Source: an uncultured Alphaproteobacteria bacterium
GTDB lineage: Bacteria > Pseudomonadota > Alphaproteobacteria > Rs-D84
Assembly (NCBI GenBank): GCA_934255455.1
Contig: CAKQNS010000003.1
Location: forward strand, 1 to 64,000
Direction: 5' to 3'
DNA length: 64,000 nt
A program made the translations under genes and the position numbers. Position 1 is the first letter of the stretch; the number at the start of each line of letters is the position of its first letter. The notes beneath the pieces are model-generated. The model saw nothing but the letters and a program-made list of their open reading frames with translations. It ran no database searches and was not told the origin of the DNA. This document shows positions 51,399-59,481 of the stretch, one piece after another.

Positions 51399-51974
51399 AT
51401 GATTGAGAAGAACAAGATAAAAACTGATAAACCAATTGTTATGGTCGGCCTGATGGGGGCGGGCAAAACCAGTGTGGGGCGCGCATTGGCCCGAAAACTG
51501 GGGGTGCCGTTCGTTGATTCCGATAAAGAAATAGAGGCTGCGGCTGGGTGCAGCGTGGTGGATATTTTTGCCCTGTACGGCGAGGATGAATTTCGTCGTG
51601 TTGAGCAACGCGTGATTACGCGACTGATGGATACGCCGCCCACAGCCAAGGTTATTTCCACCGGCGAGGGCGCATTTATTACCCCCGCGGTACGTGAAAT
51701 TTTGGCGGGCAGGGCGGTAACAATTTGGTTAAAGGCAGAGTTGGATTTGCTTGTTAAAAGGACAAATTTTCGCAATACGCGTCCGCAATTATTACATGCA
51801 GACAGTCGAAAAATTTTGGCTCAATTGATTAACGATAGGTATAAAACATACGCGCTGGCGGATATTACGGTCGAGACTCGCGATGAAAGTCTGCGCAAAA
51901 CGTTGGACAAGGTTTTGTCGGCGGTTGATAACCATTTTTCAAAAAAACGGGGGTGTGAATATGGCAAAAAGTAG
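51399..51974 (+). CDS. aroK: Shikimate kinase
   Basis: Phosphorylates shikimate in aromatic amino acid synthesis; 191 residues from 51399 (MIEKNKIKTDKPIVMVGLMG). It has P-loop GLMGAGKTSVGRALARKLG (~22-40), DSDKEIEAAAGCSVVDIFALYGEDEFR with the shikimate-binding Asp and Arg, STGEGAFI (the family's GGG segment, here GEG), and the lid Arg in RTNFRNTRPQL. It overlaps the mscL start by 14 nt, implying coupled translation. The transcript appears leaderless. Confidence 0.95.
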   Translation: MIEKNKIKTDKPIVMVGLMGAGKTSVGRALARKLGVPFVDSDKEIEAAAGCSVVDIFALYGEDEFRRVEQRVITRLMDTPPTAKVISTGEGAFITPAVREILAGRAVTIWLKAELDLLVKRTNFRNTRPQLLHADSRKILAQLINDRYKTYALADITVETRDESLRKTLDKVLSAVDNHFSKKRGCEYGKK

Positions 51975-52518
51975 TTTTCTGAAAGAATTTCGTTCGTTTG
52001 TTGAACGTGGCAGTGCTATTGATATGGCGGTTGGTATCATTGCCGGCGGTGTTATGACCAGCGTGGTCAATTCGTTAGTCAAAGATGTTATTATGCCACC
52101 AATAGGGTTGTTGGTTGGTGGTGTAGATTTTTCGCAGTGGTTCGTTGTGTTGGCGGGTGGCGCACCAGGTGTTCATTACGCCACGGTGGCTGCGGCCCAG
52201 GACGCTGGCGCAACCACAATAAATATTGGGCTGTTTCTGAATTCAATTGTCAGTTTCTTGATAACTATGTTTGCGGTGTTCTTGATTGTGCGGGTTGTTG
52301 GTAAAATGCGCGACAAAAAGGCTGTGACCACGCGTACATGTCCGTATTGTAAAACAACAATAAATATCGCGGCGACGAAATGTCCAAATTGTTGTTCTGA
52401 TGTTAAACCGCTTGCGCCGGGCACAGATGAAGAAAGCGACTTGAAAAAGAACCTTAAAAATCTGGCGGACGCTGCGAGCGCGTCGGTTGCAAAAATCAAA
52501 AAGATAACAAAGCATTAA
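51961..52518 (+). CDS. mscL: Large-conductance mechanosensitive channel with C-terminal zinc ribbon
   Basis: Pentameric pore that opens at hypo-osmotic shock. The 185 residues comprise SSFLKEFRSFVERGSAIDMA, the gating helix (VGIIAGGVMTSVVNSLVKDV), MPPIGLLVGGVDFSQW, a second membrane helix (~95-115) and then an extra ~60 residues with a zinc-ribbon-like CPYCKTTINIAATKCPNC motif and a helical Lys tail. Typical MscL is ~136 residues, so the cytoplasmic end is extended. The start at 51961 lies within the end of aroK. Confidence 0.94.
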   Translation: MAKSSFLKEFRSFVERGSAIDMAVGIIAGGVMTSVVNSLVKDVIMPPIGLLVGGVDFSQWFVVLAGGAPGVHYATVAAAQDAGATTINIGLFLNSIVSFLITMFAVFLIVRVVGKMRDKKAVTTRTCPYCKTTINIAATKCPNCCSDVKPLAPGTDEESDLKKNLKNLADAASASVAKIKKITKH

Positions 52519-52549
52519 AGTGTATTTGTAATAAAATAAATTAAAGATA

Positions 52550-52578
52550 AAAAGCAGGGCTGTTGGCCCTGTTTTTTG
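52550..52578. terminator. Bidirectional terminator behind mscL
   Basis: CAGGGC-TGTTG-GCCCTG with T-run on the plus strand and A-tract on the other side. Confidence 0.82.
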
Positions 52579-52628
52579 TGCCGAAATTTTGTAAATTTGG
52601 TGATTTTTCTGTCGCACATCGTCGAAAA

Positions 52629-52787
52629 TTATAACATCAGGCGGCATAACAGGGCGATTATCGTTATAACCAGGCGAAATAATGCGTGGTGCGTGCATGT
52701 TAGTTGTTGATAGCGAATATAACAAATCGTGAATACTAAATTGTTTATACAAATTTTTATAGAAATTGTTTTGTAGTACAGGTGCAT
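52629..52787 (-). CDS. Candidate 52-residue hydrophobic peptide
   Basis: On the minus strand AAAGGAGA lies 8 nt before an ATG at 52787, the best ribosome binding site in this gap. The frame opens MHLYYKTISIKICINN and ends LFRLVITIIALLCRLML, a basic/hydrophobic C-terminus that could insert in a membrane; the mscL terminator also closes this frame. Codon use is unlike neighbouring genes. Small toxin-like or leader peptides look like this, but no family is recognised and it may be fortuitous. Confidence 0.4.
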   Translation of the reverse strand: MHLYYKTISIKICINNLVFTICYIRYQQLTCTHHALFRLVITIIALLCRLML

Positions 52788-53438
52788 TTCTTTTCTCCTT
52801 TCATTATTTTGGATTTGTTTCCTTGGTTGTGTGTTGATGGGGTGACCATGGCGGGGTAATATATTATAAAAAGGCGCATAATGTATATTATGTATAGTTA
52901 TGGATTGTGAGAGGGGCGAAAACAGTGAAATGAATATAAATGGACGAACAATTGTGTTGGGTGTTTGTGGTGTGGCTAAATAATTTTTTGATGGTGCGCG
53001 GTATGAAAAATATATTTTTGATTTGTGTTTTTGTGCGGTGTGATTTTGATATGCGTATGCACCATATTAAATTGAAATAATTTATAACAATATTTATATA
53101 TCATTTTGTTATTACGATTATAAAGCGCGTCGCGCATATTGTTGCGGTTTGAATATTTTTGTGGTGGTAATTATGGTGGTTTCTGGGGTCAAAAATCGGT
53201 AAATACGCCCTATTTTGCCCCGAAAAATTGCAAAAAGTGGCGGATTTCTGCGGTTTTTATGCGTTTTTTTGGGTCGTTTTTTTGTGTTTTTTTGGTGATT
53301 TTCGGTGGGGTGGTGGGGTAAATTTGTGGTTTGTAATTAAAAACTTTAACATAAGTTTATATTTATTTGTTTATTGATTTGTTTTTTAATTTTATGCCGC
53401 GTGAAAATATTGTGTTTTTGCCGGCATTTTTTATAATG
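52788..53438. other. Gene-free AT-rich stretch
   Basis: About 650 nt with long T- and TG-rich runs on the plus strand and no coding frame with normal codon use. No tRNA, DnaA-box cluster or clear repeat was found. The plus-strand T/G excess from ~53140 to 53330 is the only notable feature. Confidence 0.6.
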
Positions 53439-53467
53439 TTGATTTTTAATCCGCGGTAATTTATTAT
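53439..53467 (+). promoter_or_regulatory. tlyA promoter
   Basis: TTGATT (53439-53444), 17 nt, TATTAT (53462-53467), with the ATG 9 nt later and no Shine-Dalgarno. Confidence 0.5.
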
Positions 53468-53476
53468 GTACGTGTT

Positions 53477-54187
53477 ATGAGATTAGATGTTGCATTGGTT
53501 TCACAAAATATTTATCCAACGCGGGCGCGTGCCATCGCGGCGGTACATGCCGGATTGGTGACGATAAATGGTGTGGTTGCCAAAAAGCCCAGCCAGCCCG
53601 TTTCCGATGTTGATTTGTTGGTCGGGGGCGATTTGCCCTATTCTGTTGGTCGCGGCAGTTTGAAATTGGAACGCGCGCTGGATGAATTCAAAATAAATCC
53701 GGCTGGGATGGTGTGTCTGGACATTGGGGCCAGTACCGGTGGCTTTACATCGGTTTTATTGGCGCGTGGTGCCGCGCGTGTGATTGCGGTTGATGTTGGC
53801 ACGAATCAATTGGTGGCCGAATTAAAAAATGATGCGCGCGTTTTATCGCTGGAACAGACCGATATTCGTAATTTGAAGCCGATGTCGCCGGTCGATTTGG
53901 TGGTGATTGATGTGTCATTTATATCATTGGCAGATATTGCGCCGGTGTCGCGTGCGTGGGGGGCGCGTACAGTAATTGCGTTGATTAAACCCCAGTTTGA
54001 AGTTCCGCGCCACATTGCGGCGCGCAGTGCGGGCGTTATAAAATCGCGCGAATGGCACGAATATGCAATCAAGCGCGCCACAGACGCGTTTCGCGATGCG
54101 GGCTTTGTGTGTCGTGGATTAATACAATCGCCCATTCATGGCGGCAGTGGCAATACCGAATTTTTAGGGCTGTTTTTGGCCGAATAA
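53477..54187 (+). CDS. tlyA: TlyA-family rRNA 2'-O-methyltransferase
   Basis: A 236-residue protein with an N-terminal S4 domain (MRLDVALVSQNIYPTRARA, VTINGVVAKKPSQPV) and an FtsJ-like methyltransferase domain: VCLDIGASTGGFTSVLL (SAM loop), VDLVVIDVSFISLADI with the catalytic Asp, and IALIKPQFEV with the catalytic Lys. TlyA methylates 16S/23S rRNA cytidines in other bacteria and was once called hemolysin. Length is typical. Confidence 0.93.
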   Translation: MRLDVALVSQNIYPTRARAIAAVHAGLVTINGVVAKKPSQPVSDVDLLVGGDLPYSVGRGSLKLERALDEFKINPAGMVCLDIGASTGGFTSVLLARGAARVIAVDVGTNQLVAELKNDARVLSLEQTDIRNLKPMSPVDLVVIDVSFISLADIAPVSRAWGARTVIALIKPQFEVPRHIAARSAGVIKSREWHEYAIKRATDAFRDAGFVCRGLIQSPIHGGSGNTEFLGLFLAE

Positions 54188-54260
54188 ATGCGATTTTTGC
54201 CTTGAATTTCTGGGCGTTCGCGTATATCATTTAATCCGATTTTTAACAAAGGTATAAATT

Positions 54261-56660
54261 ATGGCAGATGACATCACAAAAATCCAGGAACGCGAGGCAA
54301 AATGGCAACGCCGTTGGCGTGCGGCACAGGCATTTGTGCCGAAAAATGACGGTTCAAAACCGCGTTTTTATAATTTGGTTGAATTTCCGTTCTTGTCCGG
54401 TGCGGGAATGCACGCGGGCCACATGATGAATTATTCTGGTATGGATGTGATGGCGCGTTTTCGCCGTGCACGTGGGTACGATGTATTGTTCCCAATGGGG
54501 TTCGATGCAATGGGAATTGCCGGTGAACACTATGCTACAAAAATTGGTCGCCATCCGGCGGATGTTGCACGTGATTTGATAAAATCGTATTCAGAAATGA
54601 TTGATCGGGTTGGTTGGTCGGTTGACCCGGAAACCCGCATTGCGACATCTGATCCGGAATACATCAAATGGACTCAGTGGATGTTTATCCAATTCTGGCG
54701 CGCGGGATTGGCGTATAAATCGGCACTGCCGATGAATTGGTGCCCAGAATGCAAAACGACATATACCAACGAGGAACTGGAAGATAACAAATGTCCGCGT
54801 TGCCATGGGGTTATTGAAAAGAAAGAGAAAATGCAGTGGAATCTGGCATTATCAAAATATGCTCAGAAATTGCTGGATGGGTTGCGTGATGTCAAATTCG
54901 ATGAACGCATTAAAAAGGATGAAATCAATCTGATTGGGCGTTCGACCGGTGCGGATATTGATTTTCGTGTTGGTGACGATGTTATGACGGTGTACACCAC
55001 GCGCCCGGATACCATATTTGGTGTGACATTTTGCGTAATTGCGCCAGAACACAAATTGGTGCGCAAATGGTTGGACGAAGGTCGCATTGAAAATGCCGAT
55101 GCTGTGCGTGAATATATCCGTGCCGCGGCGGCCAAGACGGAAATTGAACGCACCGACGCCACCCGCGAAAAAACAGGTGTCCAATTGCGTGGCATAACCG
55201 CGATAAATCCGTTTACGGGTCGCGAAATACCGGTCTTTACATCGGATTATGTGTTGGTTGACTATGCGTATGGCACAATTATGGCGGTGCCGGCGCATGA
55301 TGCGCGCGATTGGGATTTTGCCAAGAAATTTGGTTTGGAAATAATCCCTGTTTTGGCGGGGGGCGAGGCCGACAAAGTATGGGAAGGTGACGGCACGCAT
55401 ATAAATTCATCGTTCTTAGACGGTATGAACAAGGCGGATGCAATCGCCGCGGCGATTAAATATGGTACTGAACACGGTTTTGCACGCGGAACGGTTAAAT
55501 ATAAATTAAAAGATTGGGGCTTTTCGCGCCAGATGTATTGGGGTGAACCAATCCCGATGATTCATTGCGATAAATGTGGTTGGGTGCCGGTGCCGGATGA
55601 ACAATTGCCGGTGATGCAGCCGCACATGATGGATTATCGTCCGACCGACAGTGGTGAATCGCCACTGGCGCGCGCGACCGATTGGGTGAATGTGCCCTGC
55701 CCGTGCTGTGGTGCGCCGGCGCGTCGTGAAACGGATACTATGCCGGGATGGGCCGGGTCATCGTGGTATTTTTTGCGCTATCTGGACCCAAAAAATGGCA
55801 AAGAATTTTGCTCGCGCGAACAAATGGCGCGCTGGATGCCAGTCGCACATTATAATGGTGGACATGAACATAACACACGCCATTTAATCTATTCGCGTTT
55901 CTGGCACCATGTGCTGTACGATTTGGGGTTGGTCAACACCGCCGAACCGTATGCGCGCCGCACGGCCCAGGGATTATTGATGGGTAATGATGGGTATAAA
56001 ATGTCTAAATCGCGCGGGAACGGTTTTATGGTGGCCGATTTAGTGGCGGCGGTTGGCGCGGATGCGGGACGCGTTGCGGTACTGTCGCTGGGGCCATGGG
56101 AAAACAATGTTGTGTGGACCGATGGCGCAATGGCAGGTGTTCAACGTTTCTTGAAACGCGTGGAAAATTTATCGGATAATTTGACCGATGTGCCAATGAC
56201 CACCGAACAAGAACGTTTAATGAACCAATTGATTGCCGATGTCACCGAACGTATTGATGGTATGCGATTTAATACCGCGATTTCCGCGATGATGGAATAT
56301 CTGAATGCGTTTCCGGGTGGTACAATGCCGCGTGCGGCGTATGTTGCGCTGGTGCGTGTGTTGAACCCGTTTGCACCGCATTTGACCGAAGAAATGTGGG
56401 AAAAATTGGGAAACAATACGATGTTGGCATTGTCTGATTGGCCAACATACGATGCATCGAAATTGGCCAAGACCGAAATGACAATTGTCGTGTCGGTAAA
56501 TGGTAAACGCGCCGCCGAATTTACCGTGGCGGTGGGTGCATCGGCATCGGAAATCACAGATGCGGCGCATAAAGCGGCCGCGGCTAAATTGGATGGCGCC
56601 GAAATAATAAAAACAATCGTGGTGCCAAACAAGTTGGTAAATTTTGTTGTAAAGAAATAA
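54261..56660 (+). CDS. leuS: Leucyl-tRNA synthetase
   Basis: Class I synthetase charging all tRNA-Leu isoacceptors; 799 residues. The HIGH motif is HAGH in MHAGHMMNYSGMDVMAR (~51), the zinc-type insertion is CPECKTTYTNEELEDNKCPRC in two parts, the CP1 editing domain contains VFTSDYVLVDYAYGTIMAVP followed by AHDARD, and KMSKSRGN is at ~580. Shorter than E. coli LeuRS (860) but complete, ending in the usual small C-terminal domain. AAAGGT precedes the ATG. Confidence 0.97.
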   Translation: MADDITKIQEREAKWQRRWRAAQAFVPKNDGSKPRFYNLVEFPFLSGAGMHAGHMMNYSGMDVMARFRRARGYDVLFPMGFDAMGIAGEHYATKIGRHPADVARDLIKSYSEMIDRVGWSVDPETRIATSDPEYIKWTQWMFIQFWRAGLAYKSALPMNWCPECKTTYTNEELEDNKCPRCHGVIEKKEKMQWNLALSKYAQKLLDGLRDVKFDERIKKDEINLIGRSTGADIDFRVGDDVMTVYTTRPDTIFGVTFCVIAPEHKLVRKWLDEGRIENADAVREYIRAAAAKTEIERTDATREKTGVQLRGITAINPFTGREIPVFTSDYVLVDYAYGTIMAVPAHDARDWDFAKKFGLEIIPVLAGGEADKVWEGDGTHINSSFLDGMNKADAIAAAIKYGTEHGFARGTVKYKLKDWGFSRQMYWGEPIPMIHCDKCGWVPVPDEQLPVMQPHMMDYRPTDSGESPLARATDWVNVPCPCCGAPARRETDTMPGWAGSSWYFLRYLDPKNGKEFCSREQMARWMPVAHYNGGHEHNTRHLIYSRFWHHVLYDLGLVNTAEPYARRTAQGLLMGNDGYKMSKSRGNGFMVADLVAAVGADAGRVAVLSLGPWENNVVWTDGAMAGVQRFLKRVENLSDNLTDVPMTTEQERLMNQLIADVTERIDGMRFNTAISAMMEYLNAFPGGTMPRAAYVALVRVLNPFAPHLTEEMWEKLGNNTMLALSDWPTYDASKLAKTEMTIVVSVNGKRAAEFTVAVGASASEITDAAHKAAAAKLDGAEIIKTIVVPNKLVNFVVKK

Positions 56661-56686
56661 AAAACGGGGCAATGCCCCGTTTTTTA
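56661..56686. terminator. Bidirectional terminator (leuS / rpiB)
   Basis: ACGGGGC-AAT-GCCCCGT with A-tract and T-tract at either side. Confidence 0.9.
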
Positions 56687-57130
56687 TGAGATTTTTTGAA
56701 TTCTGCGTACACGACGTTCACAATCGTCAAATGGACTTTCCAGGAATGTTTGTGCAACAACAAACGCCATTTCAATATCAATGTCATCGGCCGCCAGTGC
56801 CAAAACATTAATATCGTCGTGGAAACGATCGTCGCGTGCCTGTTCTGGGCGTTCACAGCGCGATGCGCGAATGTGACGATAACGATTTGCGGCAATCATA
56901 ATGCCAGCGCCGGTGCCGCAAATTAAAATTCCGCGCGATTTTTTGTCAGATTCCATTGCGTCGGCGACGGTTTTTGCAATGTCTGGGAAATCAACGGGCG
57001 TGTTTGGATCGTCGGTGCCCATGTTTACAACCTGGTACCCATCGGCCGCCAACATTTCAATCAAGTATAATTTCAGCCCCACCCCACGGTGATCTGATGC
57101 GATGTATATTTTTGATATGTTTTTATTCAT
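56684..57130 (-). CDS. rpiB: Ribose-5-phosphate isomerase B
   Basis: Interconverts ribulose- and ribose-5-phosphate; 148 residues. It has IYIASDHRGVGLK (~8-20), VVNMGTDDPNTPVDFPD, the catalytic-Cys block GILICGTGAGIMIAANRY, RASRCERPEQARDDRFHDD and NVLALAADDI, the RpiB/LacA signature set. The start at 57130 overlaps the bactofilin stop by 8 nt and follows AAGGAAGGAAAC. It is the last gene of a four-gene envelope operon. Confidence 0.96.
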   Translation of the reverse strand: MNKNISKIYIASDHRGVGLKLYLIEMLAADGYQVVNMGTDDPNTPVDFPDIAKTVADAMESDKKSRGILICGTGAGIMIAANRYRHIRASRCERPEQARDDRFHDDINVLALAADDIDIEMAFVVAQTFLESPFDDCERRVRRIQKIS

Positions 57131-57476
57131 TGTTTCCTTCCTTGCGTTTTTCCAGTTTACATTCCAAACCGGTGTTGCCGGTAATGTTTAATGTGGTATA
57201 TGCCAATGTTCCCGTCATTTGGGCGTTGCTGAACACATTTGCAGTGCCAACAACCGCCGGACCATCCAATGTTCCGTGCAGAAACAAATTATCCGCCGTC
57301 ACGCGTCCTGAAACGCGGCCACCGCGACCAATAACAACGGTTGTGGCAACAATATCGCCAATAACCGTACCGTGAATTTGCACGATGTGGTCGGTCTGGA
57401 TGTTCCCAGTCAATTTGCACCCGGCGCCGATAATCGTCGGTGATTGTTTTTCAGTTGCGTTTGTAAATGCCAACAT
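57123..57476 (-). CDS. Bactofilin (polymer-forming cytoskeletal protein)
   Basis: A 117-residue beta-helical filament protein. It shows the DUF583 repeat pattern with regular hydrophobic spacing (TIIGAGCKLTGNIQTDHIVQ, IHGTVIGDIVATTVVIG, GRVSGRVTADNLFLHGTL). Bactofilins scaffold local cell-wall synthesis or hydrolysis. It follows the M23 peptidase gene with only 1 nt between stop and start; bactofilin-M23 pairs control shape and stalk growth in other bacteria. Confidence 0.93.
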   Translation of the reverse strand: MLAFTNATEKQSPTIIGAGCKLTGNIQTDHIVQIHGTVIGDIVATTVVIGRGGRVSGRVTADNLFLHGTLDGPAVVGTANVFSNAQMTGTLAYTTLNITGNTGLECKLEKRKEGNNE

Positions 57477-57477
57477 A

Positions 57478-58758
57478 TCATTTTTCCTTTACAAATGTTG
57501 AAGGGTTAAACGGCACGCCCTTGTATCTGATTTCGTAATGCAGGTGTGGCCCCGTCGAACGGCCCGATGAACCGCCCTGTCCCACAATTGTGCCCGGTCG
57601 CACCCAATCGCCACGCGACACCATTACCTGGGACAAATGGGCATATAATGTTGTAAAGCCCAGACCGTGGTCAACCTCTACCGTGGTGCCGTATCCGACG
57701 CGCTCGCCGGCCGAAACAACGCGACCTGGGGCAACGGCCATCAATTCGGTGCCAATGCGACCCGCAAAATCAATTCCGCGGTGTTTTTTAGGTTTGCCGG
57801 TAAATGGGTCGTTGCGGGTGCCATAGTTTGATGTTATGCGCACGCGCTTGACCGGGGCGCCCAATGGCAGCAATGTGTTTAATTTAGACAGTCCATTCCA
57901 TAATTCCAAATCGTCGGCCAATTTTTGATATTTTGAATCCAATTCTTTGTCAAATTCAACCGGACTGAATGCTGCGCCGACCAGCGGACTGGCATATTTG
58001 TTGGCGCTTTTTACCAATATTGCCTGGTTCAGCCCCAGGGACGCCAGTGTGCTTTTAATTTGTTTTAATGGTTTGTTTAATGTTTCGATATTGTCCGATG
58101 ATAATTTCCCAACCATATCCACAATTTGAATATCGGCATCGGCAATTGTTCGCATAGATTCAACCATTTGCGCGTTGCGCTTTTTCAGTTCCGCATTTTC
58201 CGCGCGTGTCAATTCGTATTCCGCCGATAAGTCAGATAGTTTCGCGTATTCCGGTGCATAGTCCTCGTTGGTGAACATTTCGGACAGGCGCGTACGCAAG
58301 AAATCCAATTCGCCCCATGTTTTCAGGCGACTGTTCATCAAATCTTCTTTTTCTTTATCGGTCAGTTTTTTCGCGTTCAAAATTTTGTCGTCTATGACAT
58401 TCAAACTGCGCGTTAAATCGTTGTATTTTTTCAAATAGGTCTGCAAATCGGTCATGTGGCGTGCGTGCAGTGCGCGTTCCTGTTCCAATTGTTGGGTGCG
58501 TTTTTGCAGCAACGGGCGGTGATACACAAACACGTATGTTGACCATGTAGCCCATATAACCAGCCCTATTTTGCCACAGAATTTGGTAAAACGCCAAAAA
58601 CTGGATTGTTTGAAAGTGTAAACATTGCCGCGTGGAGTGTCCATAACCGTGAATTCGCGCGGCGGGAATACACGCGAAATCAGTCGCCATAATGCACGAA
58701 ACGGCGATGTAATCAGCGCCCACAAAGATGTAAAATATCTGGTTATGAAACTTATCAT
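57478..58758 (-). CDS. M23 peptidase (membrane-anchored endopeptidase)
   Basis: A 426-residue cell-wall endopeptidase. The N-terminal ~60 residues are basic, a membrane helix lies at ~62-80 (KIGLVIWATWSTYVFVY), a long coiled coil spans ~85-260, and the catalytic domain lies at ~300-426 with metal ligands in KKHRGIDFAG, YAHL and HLHYEIRYKG, and the family's NYGTRNDPFTG. All active-site residues are present. Coupled by ATGA to the upstream methyltransferase and followed by the bactofilin; the pair probably shapes the sacculus. Confidence 0.94.
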   Translation of the reverse strand: MISFITRYFTSLWALITSPFRALWRLISRVFPPREFTVMDTPRGNVYTFKQSSFWRFTKFCGKIGLVIWATWSTYVFVYHRPLLQKRTQQLEQERALHARHMTDLQTYLKKYNDLTRSLNVIDDKILNAKKLTDKEKEDLMNSRLKTWGELDFLRTRLSEMFTNEDYAPEYAKLSDLSAEYELTRAENAELKKRNAQMVESMRTIADADIQIVDMVGKLSSDNIETLNKPLKQIKSTLASLGLNQAILVKSANKYASPLVGAAFSPVEFDKELDSKYQKLADDLELWNGLSKLNTLLPLGAPVKRVRITSNYGTRNDPFTGKPKKHRGIDFAGRIGTELMAVAPGRVVSAGERVGYGTTVEVDHGLGFTTLYAHLSQVMVSRGDWVRPGTIVGQGGSSGRSTGPHLHYEIRYKGVPFNPSTFVKEK

Positions 58759-59441
58759 TTGGATTCCAGTCTAGACAACATCTGGGCAATAGTCAAGCCG
58801 TCGCGCAAAACATCATCATTGTTCATGGACAGACCACCGTGAATGGTTGCCCCGCCCCGAACGCCCGTGCGACCGGTGATAATTACGCGTTCGGCGGTAT
58901 GTTTTGCACCAAACAGCGGGAATATATTTATGTCGCCGCACAGTGGTACCATGGCCGAAATAATCCGGTCGGTTGCCGCCGCATCAACAATTGTGCAAAA
59001 ATGTCCCCGTGGTCGCACCCGGCGCAGGCACGCGCGTGTCCACATAATCAAATCAGCATTATGGTGCGCATTGTGCGCGGCCGGTGTACCGGTAAAATAC
59101 GGTGGGTTGGTCATAACCAAATCAAATCTGCGGTCGGTTTTCCAATTTAATATATCGGCGCATACCAATTCCATATCGCGGTGGTTTAATTCCGCGTTTT
59201 TCTGTGCGGCGTCCAGCATATCGGGCGATATATCAATTCCGGTGTATGTTGCCGCCGGGTTATGTGCGGCACAACATAATGCCACCGCGCCCGTACCGGT
59301 GCCAACATCCAGAACCGTTTTTGCGGGAACGTCCCCGGCCATTGCCGCCAACCATACCGCATCAGATGTTGGGTTATATATTCCCGGATTGCACCAAACA
59401 CGGCCACCCATCAGGCTAAAAATCTCTTGTTTTTTCGTCAT
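58755..59441 (-). CDS. TrmN6-like N6-adenine methyltransferase
   Basis: A 228-residue SAM-dependent methyltransferase. The SAM loop is TVLDVGTGTGAVALCCA (~40), and the catalytic motif is FDLVMTNPPYFTG (NPPY, adenine-N6 type), matching tRNA1(Val) (adenine37-N6)-methyltransferase-like proteins (YfiC/TrmN6). The start at 59441 lies 8 nt after TATTAT of a TTGCCT-16-TATTAT promoter. First gene of the operon with M23, bactofilin and rpiB. Target specificity is inferred. Confidence 0.85.
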   Translation of the reverse strand: MTKKQEIFSLMGGRVWCNPGIYNPTSDAVWLAAMAGDVPAKTVLDVGTGTGAVALCCAAHNPAATYTGIDISPDMLDAAQKNAELNHRDMELVCADILNWKTDRRFDLVMTNPPYFTGTPAAHNAHHNADLIMWTRACLRRVRPRGHFCTIVDAAATDRIISAMVPLCGDINIFPLFGAKHTAERVIITGRTGVRGGATIHGGLSMNNDDVLRDGLTIAQMLSRLESK

Positions 59442-59449
59442 ATCCCCAT

Positions 59450-59477
59450 ATAATAATTCAACAAAATCAAAAGGCAA
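59450..59477 (-). promoter_or_regulatory. Divergent promoter overlapping the neighbour's ribosome binding site
   Basis: Minus strand TTGCCT (59477-59472), 16 nt, TATTAT (59455-59450), ATG 8 nt later. Its -35 box on the plus strand is AGGCAA, part of the Shine-Dalgarno AAAAGGC of the gene starting at 59482. Confidence 0.45.
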
Positions 59478-59481
59478 GTTT

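Noticed and set aside
53139..53321. 60-residue Gly/Phe-rich frame in the AT-rich gap
   Set aside because: It arises from T/G-rich low-complexity DNA, with no ribosome binding site and unlike codon use.
52519..53476. Replication origin or terminus in the AT-rich gap
   Set aside because: No cluster of DnaA boxes, no dif-like site and no neighbouring dnaA/dnaN/parAB were seen.
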